From assembly GCA_031267855.1 (NCBI GenBank), contig JAIRYH010000051.1:1-8634 (forward strand): 8,634 nucleotides of DNA, written 5' to 3'. Origin of the DNA: Prevotellaceae bacterium. Lineage in GTDB: Bacteria; Bacteroidota; Bacteroidia; Bacteroidales; UBA932. The notes beneath the pieces are model-generated. The model was given only the letters and a program-made list of their open reading frames with translations, was not told the origin of the DNA and ran no database searches. A program made the position numbers and the translations under genes. Position 1 is the first letter of the stretch. Every line of letters begins with the position of its first letter. Positions 1 to 6,797 of this stretch are shown in pieces.

Positions 1-71
1 GTTTTTCCGAAGCAAAAAACGATAACAAAATAGAAGAAGATGCTGCCGAATAAAATGACCCTGCGTGTCAT
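1..71 (-). CDS. Start of an unidentified membrane or exported protein (partial, cut by left edge)
   Basis: An ATG at 69-71 on the minus strand opens a frame that runs without a stop to the window edge, giving 23 complete codons. It begins MTRRVILFGSIFFYFV and continues with further hydrophobic residues: two arginines followed by about 18 mostly hydrophobic residues. This is the shape of a signal peptide or first membrane segment. It starts 49 bases after the surE stop, on the same strand, so it may be the next gene of the operon. I do not recognise the family; it does not resemble the start of LpxB, a gene that can follow surE in this phylum. The call rests on an open frame, a plausible N-terminus and position only, so a chance frame is possible. 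Confidence 0.45.
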   Translation of the reverse strand, partial: MTRRVILFGSIFFYFVIVFCFGK

Positions 72-105
72 GGTTTAGGGATTTAGGTGTTTTTCCATGG
101 GGGTT

Positions 106-119
106 GCCGGGCGCCCGGC
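106..119. repeat. GC-only palindrome immediately after surE
   Basis: GCCGGGCGCCCGGC is a perfect 14-base palindrome starting two bases past the surE stop codon. In RNA it would form a short, very stable hairpin. No T-run follows on the minus strand (the next bases are AACCCCCATGG), so it does not look like a normal intrinsic terminator. It could slow 3' decay of the upstream message or reduce read-through into the next gene, but that is inference. Confidence 0.45.
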
Positions 120-120
120 G

Positions 121-882
121 CTACCACTGCCATTCTTTCTGCAGGCGTCGCAGTTCGTTGTAGTCGGTCATGTCCAGGTGGTGCGGGACAATGGAAATGT
201 AGCCGGCATGCAATGTGTTTTCGTCGGCGTCGCACGCGTCGGGTTCATGGTTCACGAAATCGCCGGTCAGCCAATAGTAGCTGCGTCCGTGCGGGTCGGT
301 GTGTTTTTCAAATTCTTTCGTCCATGACCCCTTATGCTGCCGCGTCAGCCTGACGCCCTTTATTTCCGTGGCAGGTAATGCCGGGAAGTTCACATTCAGG
401 AATACGTGCGGCGCGAAGGGATGCGCTAAAATCCGGTCGATTATTTTCGTTCCGTAAATTTTGCATGTGTCAAAATCGGCGTCCGCCGCGTCGTTAGCCA
501 GAGAAAAGCCGATGGAGGGAATGCCGTACAAAGCGCCTTCCATGGCGGCTCCCAGCGTTCCGGAATAAATTACTGCGCTCGATGCATTGGCGCCGTGGTT
601 GATGCCGGAGACCAGCAAGTCCGGTTTTTGCGGGAGTATGTGGTTTATCGCCAGTTTTACGCAGTCGACCGGCGTTCCGCTGCACGCATAGATTTCCAAA
701 CCTTTTCCGGAAGTTATTTTTCGCAGGCGCACCGGTATTTTTGTGGTTATGGCGCTTGACATGCCCGATTGCATTTCTTCCGGCGCCACGACCGTTACAT
801 TGCCATAGGGTCTCATTATTCCGGTCAGCGCCGCCAGGCCCGGCGCACGGAAGCCATCATCGTTCGTTAAAAGAATCTGCAT
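121..882 (-). CDS. surE: 5'/3'-nucleotidase SurE
   Basis: SurE is a metal-dependent cytoplasmic phosphatase that removes phosphate from nucleoside 5'- and 3'-monophosphates and, in some species, from short polyphosphate. The 253-residue protein has the usual family length. It starts MQILLTNDDG, with the acidic metal ligands at D8 and D9. S39 (in MQSGMSSA) and N95 (in SGINHGAN, 92-99) fit the remaining metal-binding positions known in this family. The conserved YSGTLGAAMEG block lies at 106-116. The ATG shares one base with the stop of the upstream permease gene (TAATG), so translation is probably coupled and the start is well supported. It is the last complete gene of the leftward operon. All key residues are present and nothing suggests inactivation. 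Confidence 0.96.
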   Translation of the reverse strand: MQILLTNDDGFRAPGLAALTGIMRPYGNVTVVAPEEMQSGMSSAITTKIPVRLRKITSGKGLEIYACSGTPVDCVKLAINHILPQKPDLLVSGINHGANASSAVIYSGTLGAAMEGALYGIPSIGFSLANDAADADFDTCKIYGTKIIDRILAHPFAPHVFLNVNFPALPATEIKGVRLTRQHKGSWTKEFEKHTDPHGRSYYWLTGDFVNHEPDACDADENTLHAGYISIVPHHLDMTDYNELRRLQKEWQW

Positions 883-1991
883 TATATTTTTTCGGTTAAT
901 TTTTGTACTACCCTGAACTGGTTAAAAAACTGCTTGGCAAATACACGCGCCACCGTGTAGGCGGGAATGGCTACCAGCATGCCCAGAATGCCGCCGACGC
1001 TTCCGGCAATCAATATCACCAAAAATATTTCCAGCGGATGCGTGCGGACGCTTTTTGAGTAAATGAACGGTTGCAGCACCGCCGCATCAATCGTTTGCGC
1101 ACCGGTATAAACGCATGCCATCGCTACAATGACGACCCATGTGTCGGAAGGATTACCCGATCCGTTTATGTTCATCAGCATGCCGATCAGGATGCCCGTC
1201 AGCGCCGAGGTAATGCTGCCGATGTACGGAATCACATTAAGGATGCCGGACAGCGAGCCCAGTACCACCGCTATGTGGAACGGCAAGCCGGCAATCAGCG
1301 TCAATCCGAGCGTAACCAGAAGCGCCATGCACAGCATGTCGATGAAAATTCCAATGAAATACCGCGACAGCAGCTGGTTGACGGCATGCAGCGCTATCGC
1401 GGCATTTGCTTCGTGTTTTGCAGGGAAAAGCAGAAGCACGCCATGGGTAAACAGATTTTCTTCCTTCAAAAAGAAGAACGTAATGAACGATACAATACAC
1501 GCGCCCACAACGAAATTTATTATTGTATTGGTTACCGAGCCAAACAGATTTAAGAGTAATGTATTGCTGAAAAGATGCGTCAGTCCGCCGGCAAGCGTAT
1601 CGCGCAGCGAAAAGGCGGCGTCAACACCCGGGATGTTCTGCGCAATCCATGCCTGCACCGCATCCAGCGAGTGTTCCATATCCAGCAGCACCTGCTGAAT
1701 GTCTATATGGGATAGCTGGTTGATAAGATTGACTGCCGCCGGCAGCAGGAAAAAAAGCAATGAAAAAAATACGCTCCATATCATCAGCAAAGTAACCGCC
1801 GCACGCAGTATGCGTGGTAATTTGTAATTTTTGATGCGTATCCTGTCCATGGCTTGCATCAGCGGTTTGCCGATAATGGAGAGTACGGCGGCGATAATGA
1901 TGCAGGCAACAATGTTGCTGAAATACCACGCTAAAAAGGCAATCAGCGCCACCATGGCAACTATTATGATGTATCGCGCCAGTTTGTTCAT
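882..1991 (-). CDS. AI-2E family transporter (PerM/YdiK-type permease)
   Basis: This 369-residue polytopic membrane protein has hydrophobic stretches near residues 7-42, 62-88, 150-176, 210-235, 238-275, 285-300 and 320-350, in line with the 7-8 segments of the family. Family landmarks are FFFLKEE (172-178), the NVIPYIG block (252-258), and a C-terminal part with LQPFI, HPLEIFLV (318-325) and GGILGMLVAIP (333-343). Members have been linked to autoinducer-2 export, sodium/proton exchange and other substrates, so the name does not fix the cargo. The soluble stretch at about 89-145 is typical. The gene overlaps psd by 4 bases (ATGA) and surE by 1 base, showing that it is an internal operon member. 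Its operon mates offer no strong clue to its substrate. Confidence 0.9.
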   Translation of the reverse strand: MNKLARYIIIVAMVALIAFLAWYFSNIVACIIIAAVLSIIGKPLMQAMDRIRIKNYKLPRILRAAVTLLMIWSVFFSLLFFLLPAAVNLINQLSHIDIQQVLLDMEHSLDAVQAWIAQNIPGVDAAFSLRDTLAGGLTHLFSNTLLLNLFGSVTNTIINFVVGACIVSFITFFFLKEENLFTHGVLLLFPAKHEANAAIALHAVNQLLSRYFIGIFIDMLCMALLVTLGLTLIAGLPFHIAVVLGSLSGILNVIPYIGSITSALTGILIGMLMNINGSGNPSDTWVVIVAMACVYTGAQTIDAAVLQPFIYSKSVRTHPLEIFLVILIAGSVGGILGMLVAIPAYTVARVFAKQFFNQFRVVQKLTEKI

Positions 1992-2641
1992 GCCAGTGTT
2001 GCAATTACTGTTTGTGTGGCTTTCACCCTGTCGCCTTCCCTGACCTTAATCTCCGAGCCCAGGGGAAGGAAAATATCTACCCGCGAGCCGAATTTTATAA
2101 AACCGGTTTCACCGCCCTGCTGCACCGTCATTCCCTCCTTTGCGTAGCATACGATACGGCGCGCAAGCAGCCCGGCAATTTGACGGAAAAGGACAGGCAC
2201 GCCGTTGTGGTTAACCACCACCGTGGTGCGTTCGTTTTTTTCCGATGATTTCGGATGCCATGCTACCAGGTACTTTCCGGGATGATACCGGAAATAGTCA
2301 ATTGTCCCGCCGACCGGAAAGTAATTGGCGTGTACGTTAAATATCGACATGAAAACAGATACCTGCATGCAGCGGGCTTTCAAATATTCCGGTTCATATA
2401 CTTCATCTACGATCACAATTTTTCCGTCGGCGCCGGCCAATACGAGGTTGTCTCCGGTAACCGGCACGCGCGAGGGGGCGCGGAAAAAGCAGCAAACGAA
2501 CAGGAATAGCCACAATGCCGCCGCTGCCACCAGTCCGGAAATCCATCCGGCGCCGAAACACAGCGCCGTAATGCCGGTAATCGCGATCGCGAAAACCAGG
2601 CAGGCTATAATAATTCCGCGTCCTTCTTTATGAATTTTCAT
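1988..2641 (-). CDS. psd: Phosphatidylserine decarboxylase proenzyme, short (PSD-A) type
   Basis: Psd decarboxylates phosphatidylserine to phosphatidylethanolamine at the inner membrane. The enzyme is made as a proenzyme that cuts itself at a Gly-Ser bond, turning the serine into a pyruvoyl group. The 217-residue protein is of the short form common in Bacteroidota and archaea. Two membrane segments at about 8-30 and 34-53 anchor it. The catalytic part carries LAGADGKI (D72, likely protease Asp), VHANYFPVGG (H104) and AWHPKSSEKNER (128-138). The FIKFGSRVDIFLP block at 181-193 predicts cleavage between G185 and S186, leaving a small alpha chain of about 32 residues. The gene starts 13 bases after cdsA and ends in an ATGA overlap with the permease gene. 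Pairing with cdsA fits phospholipid synthesis, but pssA, often beside psd, is absent here. Confidence 0.93.
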   Translation of the reverse strand: MKIHKEGRGIIIACLVFAIAITGITALCFGAGWISGLVAAAALWLFLFVCCFFRAPSRVPVTGDNLVLAGADGKIVIVDEVYEPEYLKARCMQVSVFMSIFNVHANYFPVGGTIDYFRYHPGKYLVAWHPKSSEKNERTTVVVNHNGVPVLFRQIAGLLARRIVCYAKEGMTVQQGGETGFIKFGSRVDIFLPLGSEIKVREGDRVKATQTVIATLA

Positions 2642-2654
2642 TTCGGGAATCGGG

Positions 2655-3491
2655 TTAATTTAACAATACGTGTACGATAAAAATATACAGGCAAGCTACC
2701 GGCAAAGCCATCAGTGCCGCATCGAAGCGGTCGAGCAGACCGCCGTGCCCCGGAATGAGCTTGCCGGAATCTTTCACTTCGACGCTGCGTTTGAGCTTGG
2801 ATTCTACCAGGTCGCCGAAGACGCCGAATACTGCGATGAGCAGGGCGATGACCAGCGTATGCGGCAGCCCGTAAGTCACCCACCCGAGCGACGACAGCAG
2901 GCAGCCGGCGCCCAGCGCCGCAAGCACGCCGCCGGCAAAACCTTCCCATGATTTTTTCGGCGAAATGGAAGGCGCCAGCTTGTGTTTTCCGTCCTGCCCG
3001 AACAGCATGCCGAAGACATACGCGCCCACATCGTTGCTCCAAAGGATGATGAACAGGCTTAGCAACAGTTTGCCGCTGACGTCGTGAAGAAAAGCAACGT
3101 TTATTACGGACAGCGGCAGGGCAATATATATGAGGCCGAGCAGGACATAGGCAACCGTCGCAAATGTTTTTTCGTCTTTCCGGTAAAGCTGTTGAATAAA
3201 CAGTCCTGCCAGAAGTAGGGTCATCGCCGCCAGGACGACCGGCAGGGTAGGGGCGGCAGGCATACAGGACGGCAGGAACATCATGCACCATAAGGCAATG
3301 CCCAGCGTCATGCCGTTTATTTTTTGCAGCCATTTTCCTTTTCCCAGCGTCAGGGTATAAAATTCCAGGAGCATGCCCGTCATCAGGAGCACCATGAGGA
3401 AGGTATACGGAATCGCGCCGTTCAGGAGGCAGCCCGCCATGATGCCGATAAAAACAATGCCGCTGACCGTGCGTGTGAGCAAATTTTTCAT
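2655..3491 (-). CDS. cdsA: Phosphatidate cytidylyltransferase (CDP-diglyceride synthase)
   Basis: CdsA joins CTP and phosphatidic acid into CDP-diacylglycerol, the precursor of all the major bacterial phospholipids, releasing pyrophosphate. The 278-residue protein is mostly hydrophobic and has about eight membrane segments. The family signature is complete at 231-257: S231, K234-R235, K240-D241, G243, then PGHGG (247-251) and DRFD (254-257). WSNDVGAYVFG (151-161) and SPKKSWEG (177-184) are two more conserved blocks near the active site. The start overlaps the ftsH stop by 4 bases (ATGA), which fixes the start and suggests coupled translation. It feeds substrate into the pathway in which psd, the next gene, acts two steps later. 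Confidence 0.96.
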   Translation of the reverse strand: MKNLLTRTVSGIVFIGIMAGCLLNGAIPYTFLMVLLMTGMLLEFYTLTLGKGKWLQKINGMTLGIALWCMMFLPSCMPAAPTLPVVLAAMTLLLAGLFIQQLYRKDEKTFATVAYVLLGLIYIALPLSVINVAFLHDVSGKLLLSLFIILWSNDVGAYVFGMLFGQDGKHKLAPSISPKKSWEGFAGGVLAALGAGCLLSSLGWVTYGLPHTLVIALLIAVFGVFGDLVESKLKRSVEVKDSGKLIPGHGGLLDRFDAALMALPVACLYIFIVHVLLN

Positions 3492-5488
3492 TGATGTGTT
3501 GTCTGCTTAGTGGACGCCTGCCGTTTTTTCGGAGTCGTTTTTTCTCCGGAGTCGTTTTGCGTTTTGCGTTTGCCGAAGATTTTTTCCAGGTCTTCTGCAA
3601 AAATCACTTCGCGTTCAAGCAGCAGCTCCGCCAGTTTGGTAAAGCCTTTGCGATGTGTCGTTAAAATATCCTTTGCACGTTTATAGGATGAATCAATCAG
3701 GCGTTTCACTTCGACGTCCAGCAGTTCCGCCGTTTTTTCGCTGTACGGATGCCTGAACGAGTAGTCGCTTTGCCCTGAGGAATCATAATAGCTGATGTTG
3801 CCCACCTTTTTACTCATGCCGAAATACGCTACCATGGCATACGCCTGTTTGGTGATTTTTTCCAGGTCGTTCATTGCGCCGGTCGAAATTTTTTCGAATG
3901 TCAGTTCTTCTGCGGCGCGTCCGCCGAGGGTGGCAGCCATTTCGTCGAGCATTTGTTCGGTGGTAGTGATTTGCCGTTCTTCGGGCAGGTACCACGCTGC
4001 GCCCAGGGCGCGTCCGCGCGGGATAATCGTTACTTTCACCAGCGGATTGGCATGTTCCATCCACCAGCTTACGGTAGCGTGTCCCGCTTCATGGAAGGCG
4101 ATGGTGCGTTTTTCCGTTGCCGAAATAATTTTACTTTTCCGTTCCAGTCCGCCAACAATGCGGTCAATGGCGTCCAGGAAATCCTGCCGGTCGATGGAGG
4201 GTTTGTTTTTCCGTGCTGCAATCAGCGCCGCTTCGTTGCACACGTTGGCAATGTCTGCGCCGGAGAATCCGGGTGTCTGTTTGGCAAGGAAGTCCAGGTC
4301 GAAACCTTTTACCAGCTTCAGCCCGCGCAAATGTACTTTGAAAATTTCGACGCGTTCTTTCAGTTCCGGCAAGTCCACATGAATCTGGCGATCGAAGCGG
4401 CCGGCGCGCATCAATGCGCCGTCGAGCACGTCGGCGCGGTTGGTGGCGGCAAGGATAATCACCCCGCTGTTGGAGCCGAAGCCGTCCATTTCGGTGAGCA
4501 GCTGGTTCAGGGTGTTTTCGCGTTCGTCGTTAGCGGTGAAACCGCCATTTTTGCTGCGTGCGCGTCCTACGGCGTCGATCTCGTCAATGAACACAATGCA
4601 CGGCGCTTTTTCTTTCGCCTGCCGGAAGAGGTCGCGAACGCGCGACGCCCCGACGCCTACAAACATTTCTACGAAATCGGAACCCGACATGGAAAAAAAC
4701 GGCACATCGGCTTCCCCGGCCACGGCTTTTGCCAGCAGTGTCTTTCCGGTGCCGGGGGGCCCCACGAGCAATGCGCCTTTGGGGATTTTGCCGCCAAGGT
4801 CGGTATATTTTTTCGGGTTCTTAAGGAAGTCTACGATTTCCATGACTTCGACCTTGGCTTCTTCCAGGCCTGCCACGTCTTTGAACGTAATTTTATTTTT
4901 ATTGTCCTTGTCGAACAGCTGCGCCTTGGAACGGCCGACCGTAAAAATGCCGCCCATGCCGCCGCCGCCGCCCATGCCGCGCGACATTCCGCGGAAAAGC
5001 AAAAACCATAATGCGATAAGCAGTACGGGAAACAGCAGCCAGTCCAGGATGCGTGCAAAATAATTATTGTGCACTTCGGTTTCTATGATGACCCTGTTGC
5101 CTTCCGGAAGGGCAGCGTTGACCGTTTCTACGGTCTGGAACACGTTGAAATCGGATTGACTGATGAAGTAGAAATGCGGCCCCTCTTTCGGAAGGGACGA
5201 AAAACGGTTTTTGTATTTCTCCAGGCTGTCTTTCCTGATAAATACATTCACCTTGTCCTGGTTGGTAATAATAGTCAGCCTGTCCACATCGCCGGAGGGC
5301 AGCATGCGGTCTTTCACTTCCTGCCATTCGGCTTTCTGCGGCTCGACGGCGTTATAGGACGTCCAGAAGTAAATAAATATGCCTCCCAGCATCAGCCAGA
5401 TCCAGACGGGATTCAATCCCTTTTTGGGCGTATTGTTCTTGCGCGGCAACTGCGGGCGTTGCTGGGAGGGGGGTAATGTTCCGTTCAT
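3488..5488 (-). CDS. ftsH: ATP-dependent zinc metalloprotease FtsH
   Basis: FtsH is a hexameric membrane-bound AAA+ protease that extracts and degrades damaged membrane proteins and some regulatory proteins. The 666 residues show every expected part: a cytoplasmic N-tail, a membrane segment at about 28-43, a periplasmic domain, a second membrane segment at about 147-166, and a Gly/Met-rich linker (167-180). Next come Walker A GPPGTGKT (243-250), the pore loop MFVGVG (275-280), Walker B with D302-E303, and the second region of homology with arginine fingers R361 and R364. The protease part has HEAGH (466-470) with third zinc ligand D541. The C-terminus from about 640 is a basic, Lys/Thr/Gln-rich tail that is probably disordered. 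The gene lies 12 bases after rsfS and overlaps cdsA by 4. Confidence 0.98.
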   Translation of the reverse strand: MNGTLPPSQQRPQLPRKNNTPKKGLNPVWIWLMLGGIFIYFWTSYNAVEPQKAEWQEVKDRMLPSGDVDRLTIITNQDKVNVFIRKDSLEKYKNRFSSLPKEGPHFYFISQSDFNVFQTVETVNAALPEGNRVIIETEVHNNYFARILDWLLFPVLLIALWFLLFRGMSRGMGGGGGMGGIFTVGRSKAQLFDKDNKNKITFKDVAGLEEAKVEVMEIVDFLKNPKKYTDLGGKIPKGALLVGPPGTGKTLLAKAVAGEADVPFFSMSGSDFVEMFVGVGASRVRDLFRQAKEKAPCIVFIDEIDAVGRARSKNGGFTANDERENTLNQLLTEMDGFGSNSGVIILAATNRADVLDGALMRAGRFDRQIHVDLPELKERVEIFKVHLRGLKLVKGFDLDFLAKQTPGFSGADIANVCNEAALIAARKNKPSIDRQDFLDAIDRIVGGLERKSKIISATEKRTIAFHEAGHATVSWWMEHANPLVKVTIIPRGRALGAAWYLPEERQITTTEQMLDEMAATLGGRAAEELTFEKISTGAMNDLEKITKQAYAMVAYFGMSKKVGNISYYDSSGQSDYSFRHPYSEKTAELLDVEVKRLIDSSYKRAKDILTTHRKGFTKLAELLLEREVIFAEDLEKIFGKRKTQNDSGEKTTPKKRQASTKQTTHQ

Positions 5489-5500
5489 TCGTTTTATCGG

Positions 5501-6007
5501 TTAGTTCGATTCTTCACTGTAGTTTTTCAGGATGGCGTCGGCCCAGAGGTCTTCGAGGCGGTAGAACGTGCGCCAGGCAGTCTGGAAAATATGCACCACC
5601 ACGTCGCCGTAGTCCGCGATAATCCAGAAGGCATTTTCTTTTCCCTGCAGGCGGAAGGGTTTTTCCCGCATTTTTTCCTGCATTTCCTTTTCGACATTGT
5701 CGGCAAGGGCAAGCACCTGCGTGCCGGCGTCGGCATGGGCAATGACAAAGTGGTCGCAGATGGCGGCGTCCAGCGGCGTCAAATCCAGCGACACGACCTG
5801 CTGCGCCTTTTTGTCGAGCAGCGCCTGGACAATGACGTCAACCGCTGTGCTGTTCTTTATTTTCCGTACTGTTTTCTTCGCAGGGGCGGGCTTTTTCGCG
5901 TCTTTCCCGGTTTTGGTGGGCGTTTTTTTCGCCGCCGCCGGTTTTCTTTTCGCCGCCGGCCCGGCTGTCGCTTTCCTGCCGGTTATTTTGCTGATTGTTT
6001 TTGCCAT
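5501..6007 (-). CDS. rsfS: Ribosomal silencing factor RsfS with a basic N-terminal extension
   Basis: RsfS (Iojap/YbeB family) binds ribosomal protein uL14 and blocks joining of the 30S and 50S subunits, reducing translation when nutrients are scarce. The conserved domain fills residues 54-160, with CDHFVIA (84-90), the WIIADYGDVVVHIF block (128-141) and RTFYRLEDLWADA (146-158). The protein is 168 residues, against roughly 105-125 for most family members. The extra 50 or so N-terminal residues are almost all Lys, Ala, Pro, Thr and Arg, like a histone H1 tail, and probably disordered. No internal ATG lies between residue 1 and the domain, and the promoter and A/T-rich leader sit just upstream of this ATG, so the long start is the best choice. 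A non-ATG start near residue 50 cannot be excluded. It is the first gene of the leftward operon. Confidence 0.93.
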   Translation of the reverse strand: MAKTISKITGRKATAGPAAKRKPAAAKKTPTKTGKDAKKPAPAKKTVRKIKNSTAVDVIVQALLDKKAQQVVSLDLTPLDAAICDHFVIAHADAGTQVLALADNVEKEMQEKMREKPFRLQGKENAFWIIADYGDVVVHIFQTAWRTFYRLEDLWADAILKNYSEESN

Positions 6008-6074
6008 GCTTTAATATTCTTTGCTGAATTTGCTGAAATGGAGTTGCGAATGTACGAATTTTTTGGGAGCAGGG

Positions 6075-6108
6075 CAAATTTAATTTTTACGGGCCGATGC
6101 CGGGGCAA
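6075..6108 (-). promoter_or_regulatory. Predicted promoter of the rsfS-ftsH-cdsA-psd operon
   Basis: On the minus strand TAAATTTG (6082 down to 6075) matches the Bacteroidota -7 consensus TAnnTTTG exactly. A TTG that could act as the -33 element lies at 6108-6106, separated by 23 bases, slightly longer than the usual spacing. Transcription would start at about 6068, giving a leader of roughly 60 bases before the rsfS ATG. The leader is A/T-rich and has no Shine-Dalgarno motif, which is normal for the phylum. Confidence 0.6.
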
Positions 6109-6217
6109 CCGGGAAGTCCGGCTGAAACAGCGGATTTTTGCGGAACGCAAGGCCGTGCGCCGGCCGGCGTCCGGTTCTTTTAACCCAGTTATCCGGATAA
6201 CCGGCCCCCGGTTGCCC
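6103..6217. repeat. Inverted repeat spanning the two divergent promoters
   Basis: GGGCAACCGGG at 6103-6113 and its exact reverse complement CCCGGTTGCCC at 6207-6217 face each other across 93 bases. A second matched pair lies just outside: AATTTTTACGGGC at 6082-6094 against GCCCGTGAAAATT at 6214-6226, with one mismatch. Each arm supplies the TTG and the A/T stretch of one promoter. The repeat therefore looks like an inverted copy of a promoter or regulator-binding segment; a small non-coding mobile repeat is another possibility. Confidence 0.7.
6138..6213. repeat. Cluster of short perfect palindromes in the divergent spacer
   Basis: Four dyad symmetries lie within 76 bases: TTGCG-GAA-CGCAA (6138-6150), CGCCGGCCGGCG (6158-6169), GTTATCCGGATAAC (6188-6201) and AACCGG-CCC-CCGGTT (6199-6213). 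The third is the most operator-like. It is a 14-base perfect dyad centred about 47 bases before the predicted start of the rightward transcript. No regulator gene is nearby and the binding protein is unknown. Confidence 0.5.
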
Positions 6218-6227
6218 GTGAAAATTG

Positions 6228-6235
6228 TATCTTTG
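6228..6235 (+). promoter_or_regulatory. Predicted promoter -7 element of the alkyltransferase-like gene
   Basis: TATCTTTG followed by CAAAAAAA is a textbook Bacteroidota -7 element (TAnnTTTG). A start about 7 bases downstream would leave a leader of some 14 bases before the ATG at 6256, or about 70 bases if the inner ATG at 6313 is used. The only TTG upstream (6212-6214) is 13 bases away, too close for a normal -33 element, so that half of the promoter is weak or supplied by an activator. Confidence 0.65.
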
Positions 6236-6255
6236 CAAAAAAAATCCAGTGCCCG

Positions 6256-6642
6256 ATGAAACCTTCCCCGCCTTACAGCCATCATGATTTGCCGGCGCCT
6301 GGAATAGCCGCCATGCATGATCTCTCTTTTTTTGAACAGGTGTGGGAAATCGCAAAACTCGTGCCCCGCGGTCGTGTGACGAGTTACGGCGCCATAGCGC
6401 GGGCGCTGGGCTCGGCGCAGTCGGCGCGCATGGTCGGATGGGCGATGAATGCGGCGCACGGACAGCCGGAGGTGCCGGCCCACCGCGTGGTCAACCGCAA
6501 CGGACTGCTGAGCGGAAAAATGCACTTCGGCTCGCCCGGAGAGATGCAGCGCCGCCTCCGGGCCGAAGGAATAAAAGTAAAAAAAGACAGGGTGCTTGAT
6601 TTCGATAAACTGTTCTGGGATCCGCTCAAAGAGCTGGAATAA
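6256..6642 (+). CDS. Alkyltransferase-like protein (MGMT family, Ala at the acceptor site)
   Basis: Alkyltransferase-like proteins bind O6-alkylguanine in DNA, flip it out and flag it for nucleotide excision repair, but cannot remove the alkyl group. The fold matches the DNA-binding domain of MGMT. In place of PCHR this protein has PAHR (74-77), so the reactive cysteine is Ala75. Tyr44 (VTSYG) and Arg58 match the base-flipping Tyr and Arg finger of yeast Atl1 in spacing: 14 residues apart, with the acceptor position a further 17 on. RVVNRNGLLSGKMHFG (77-92) is typical of the family. The protein is 128 residues from the first ATG. Residues 1-19 are Pro/His-rich and match nothing in the family, so the start may be Met20 (6313), giving 109 residues. 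The gene stands alone between its own promoter and that of pepD. Confidence 0.9.
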   Translation: MKPSPPYSHHDLPAPGIAAMHDLSFFEQVWEIAKLVPRGRVTSYGAIARALGSAQSARMVGWAMNAAHGQPEVPAHRVVNRNGLLSGKMHFGSPGEMQRRLRAEGIKVKKDRVLDFDKLFWDPLKELE

Positions 6643-6702
6643 CCTTAAAAGCGCCCCTGGCCCCGCCGTCGCCCCACGCGCCCGTAATCCCAAAATTTTT
6701 AT

Positions 6703-6710
6703 TACATTTG
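6703..6710 (+). promoter_or_regulatory. Predicted promoter -7 element and leader of pepD
   Basis: TACATTTG matches TAnnTTTG exactly and lies 87 bases before the pepD ATG. No good TTG/TTTG -33 element is seen at the expected distance. The leader of about 80 bases is A-rich, holds TTAACAA three times (6732-6738, 6772-6778, 6788-6794) and could form a small CGCTG/CAGCG hairpin (6742-6765). No Shine-Dalgarno motif is present. The rest of the 155-base gap after the alkyltransferase-like gene is C-rich and shows no terminator. Confidence 0.55.
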
Positions 6711-6797
6711 TATCCGTAAAAAATACATATTTTAACAAAAGCGCTGTGGAAACGCCGCAGCAGCGAAAAATTTAACAACTTAAAAAATTAACAAACC

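Noticed and set aside
87..353. Plus-strand open frame opposite the end of surE
   Set aside because: Cys/Arg-rich low-quality translation that covers the surE 3' end; no start signal or homology.
2638..3600. Open frame of 320 codons on the minus strand across cdsA and the ftsH tail
   Set aside because: It is out of frame with both genes, has an Arg/His/Pro-rich composition typical of a shifted GC-rich frame, and would contradict the complete CdsA signature.
3953..5011. Open frame of 352 codons antisense to ftsH
   Set aside because: It lies wholly within ftsH on the opposite strand, shows no family features and has no promoter; ftsH is unambiguous.
6075..6235. Insertion sequence remnant
   Set aside because: There are inverted arms but no transposase fragment and no visible target-site duplication; the arms coincide with promoter elements.
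5983..6738. Minus-strand open frame of 251 codons covering the divergent spacer and the alkyltransferase-like gene
   Set aside because: It runs antisense to a clear MGMT-family gene and through the promoters and palindromes; it has no recognisable domain.
6708..6797. Riboswitch or attenuator in the pepD leader
   Set aside because: The leader is only about 80 bases, mostly A/T, with a single weak 5-bp stem and no known aptamer motif or terminator.
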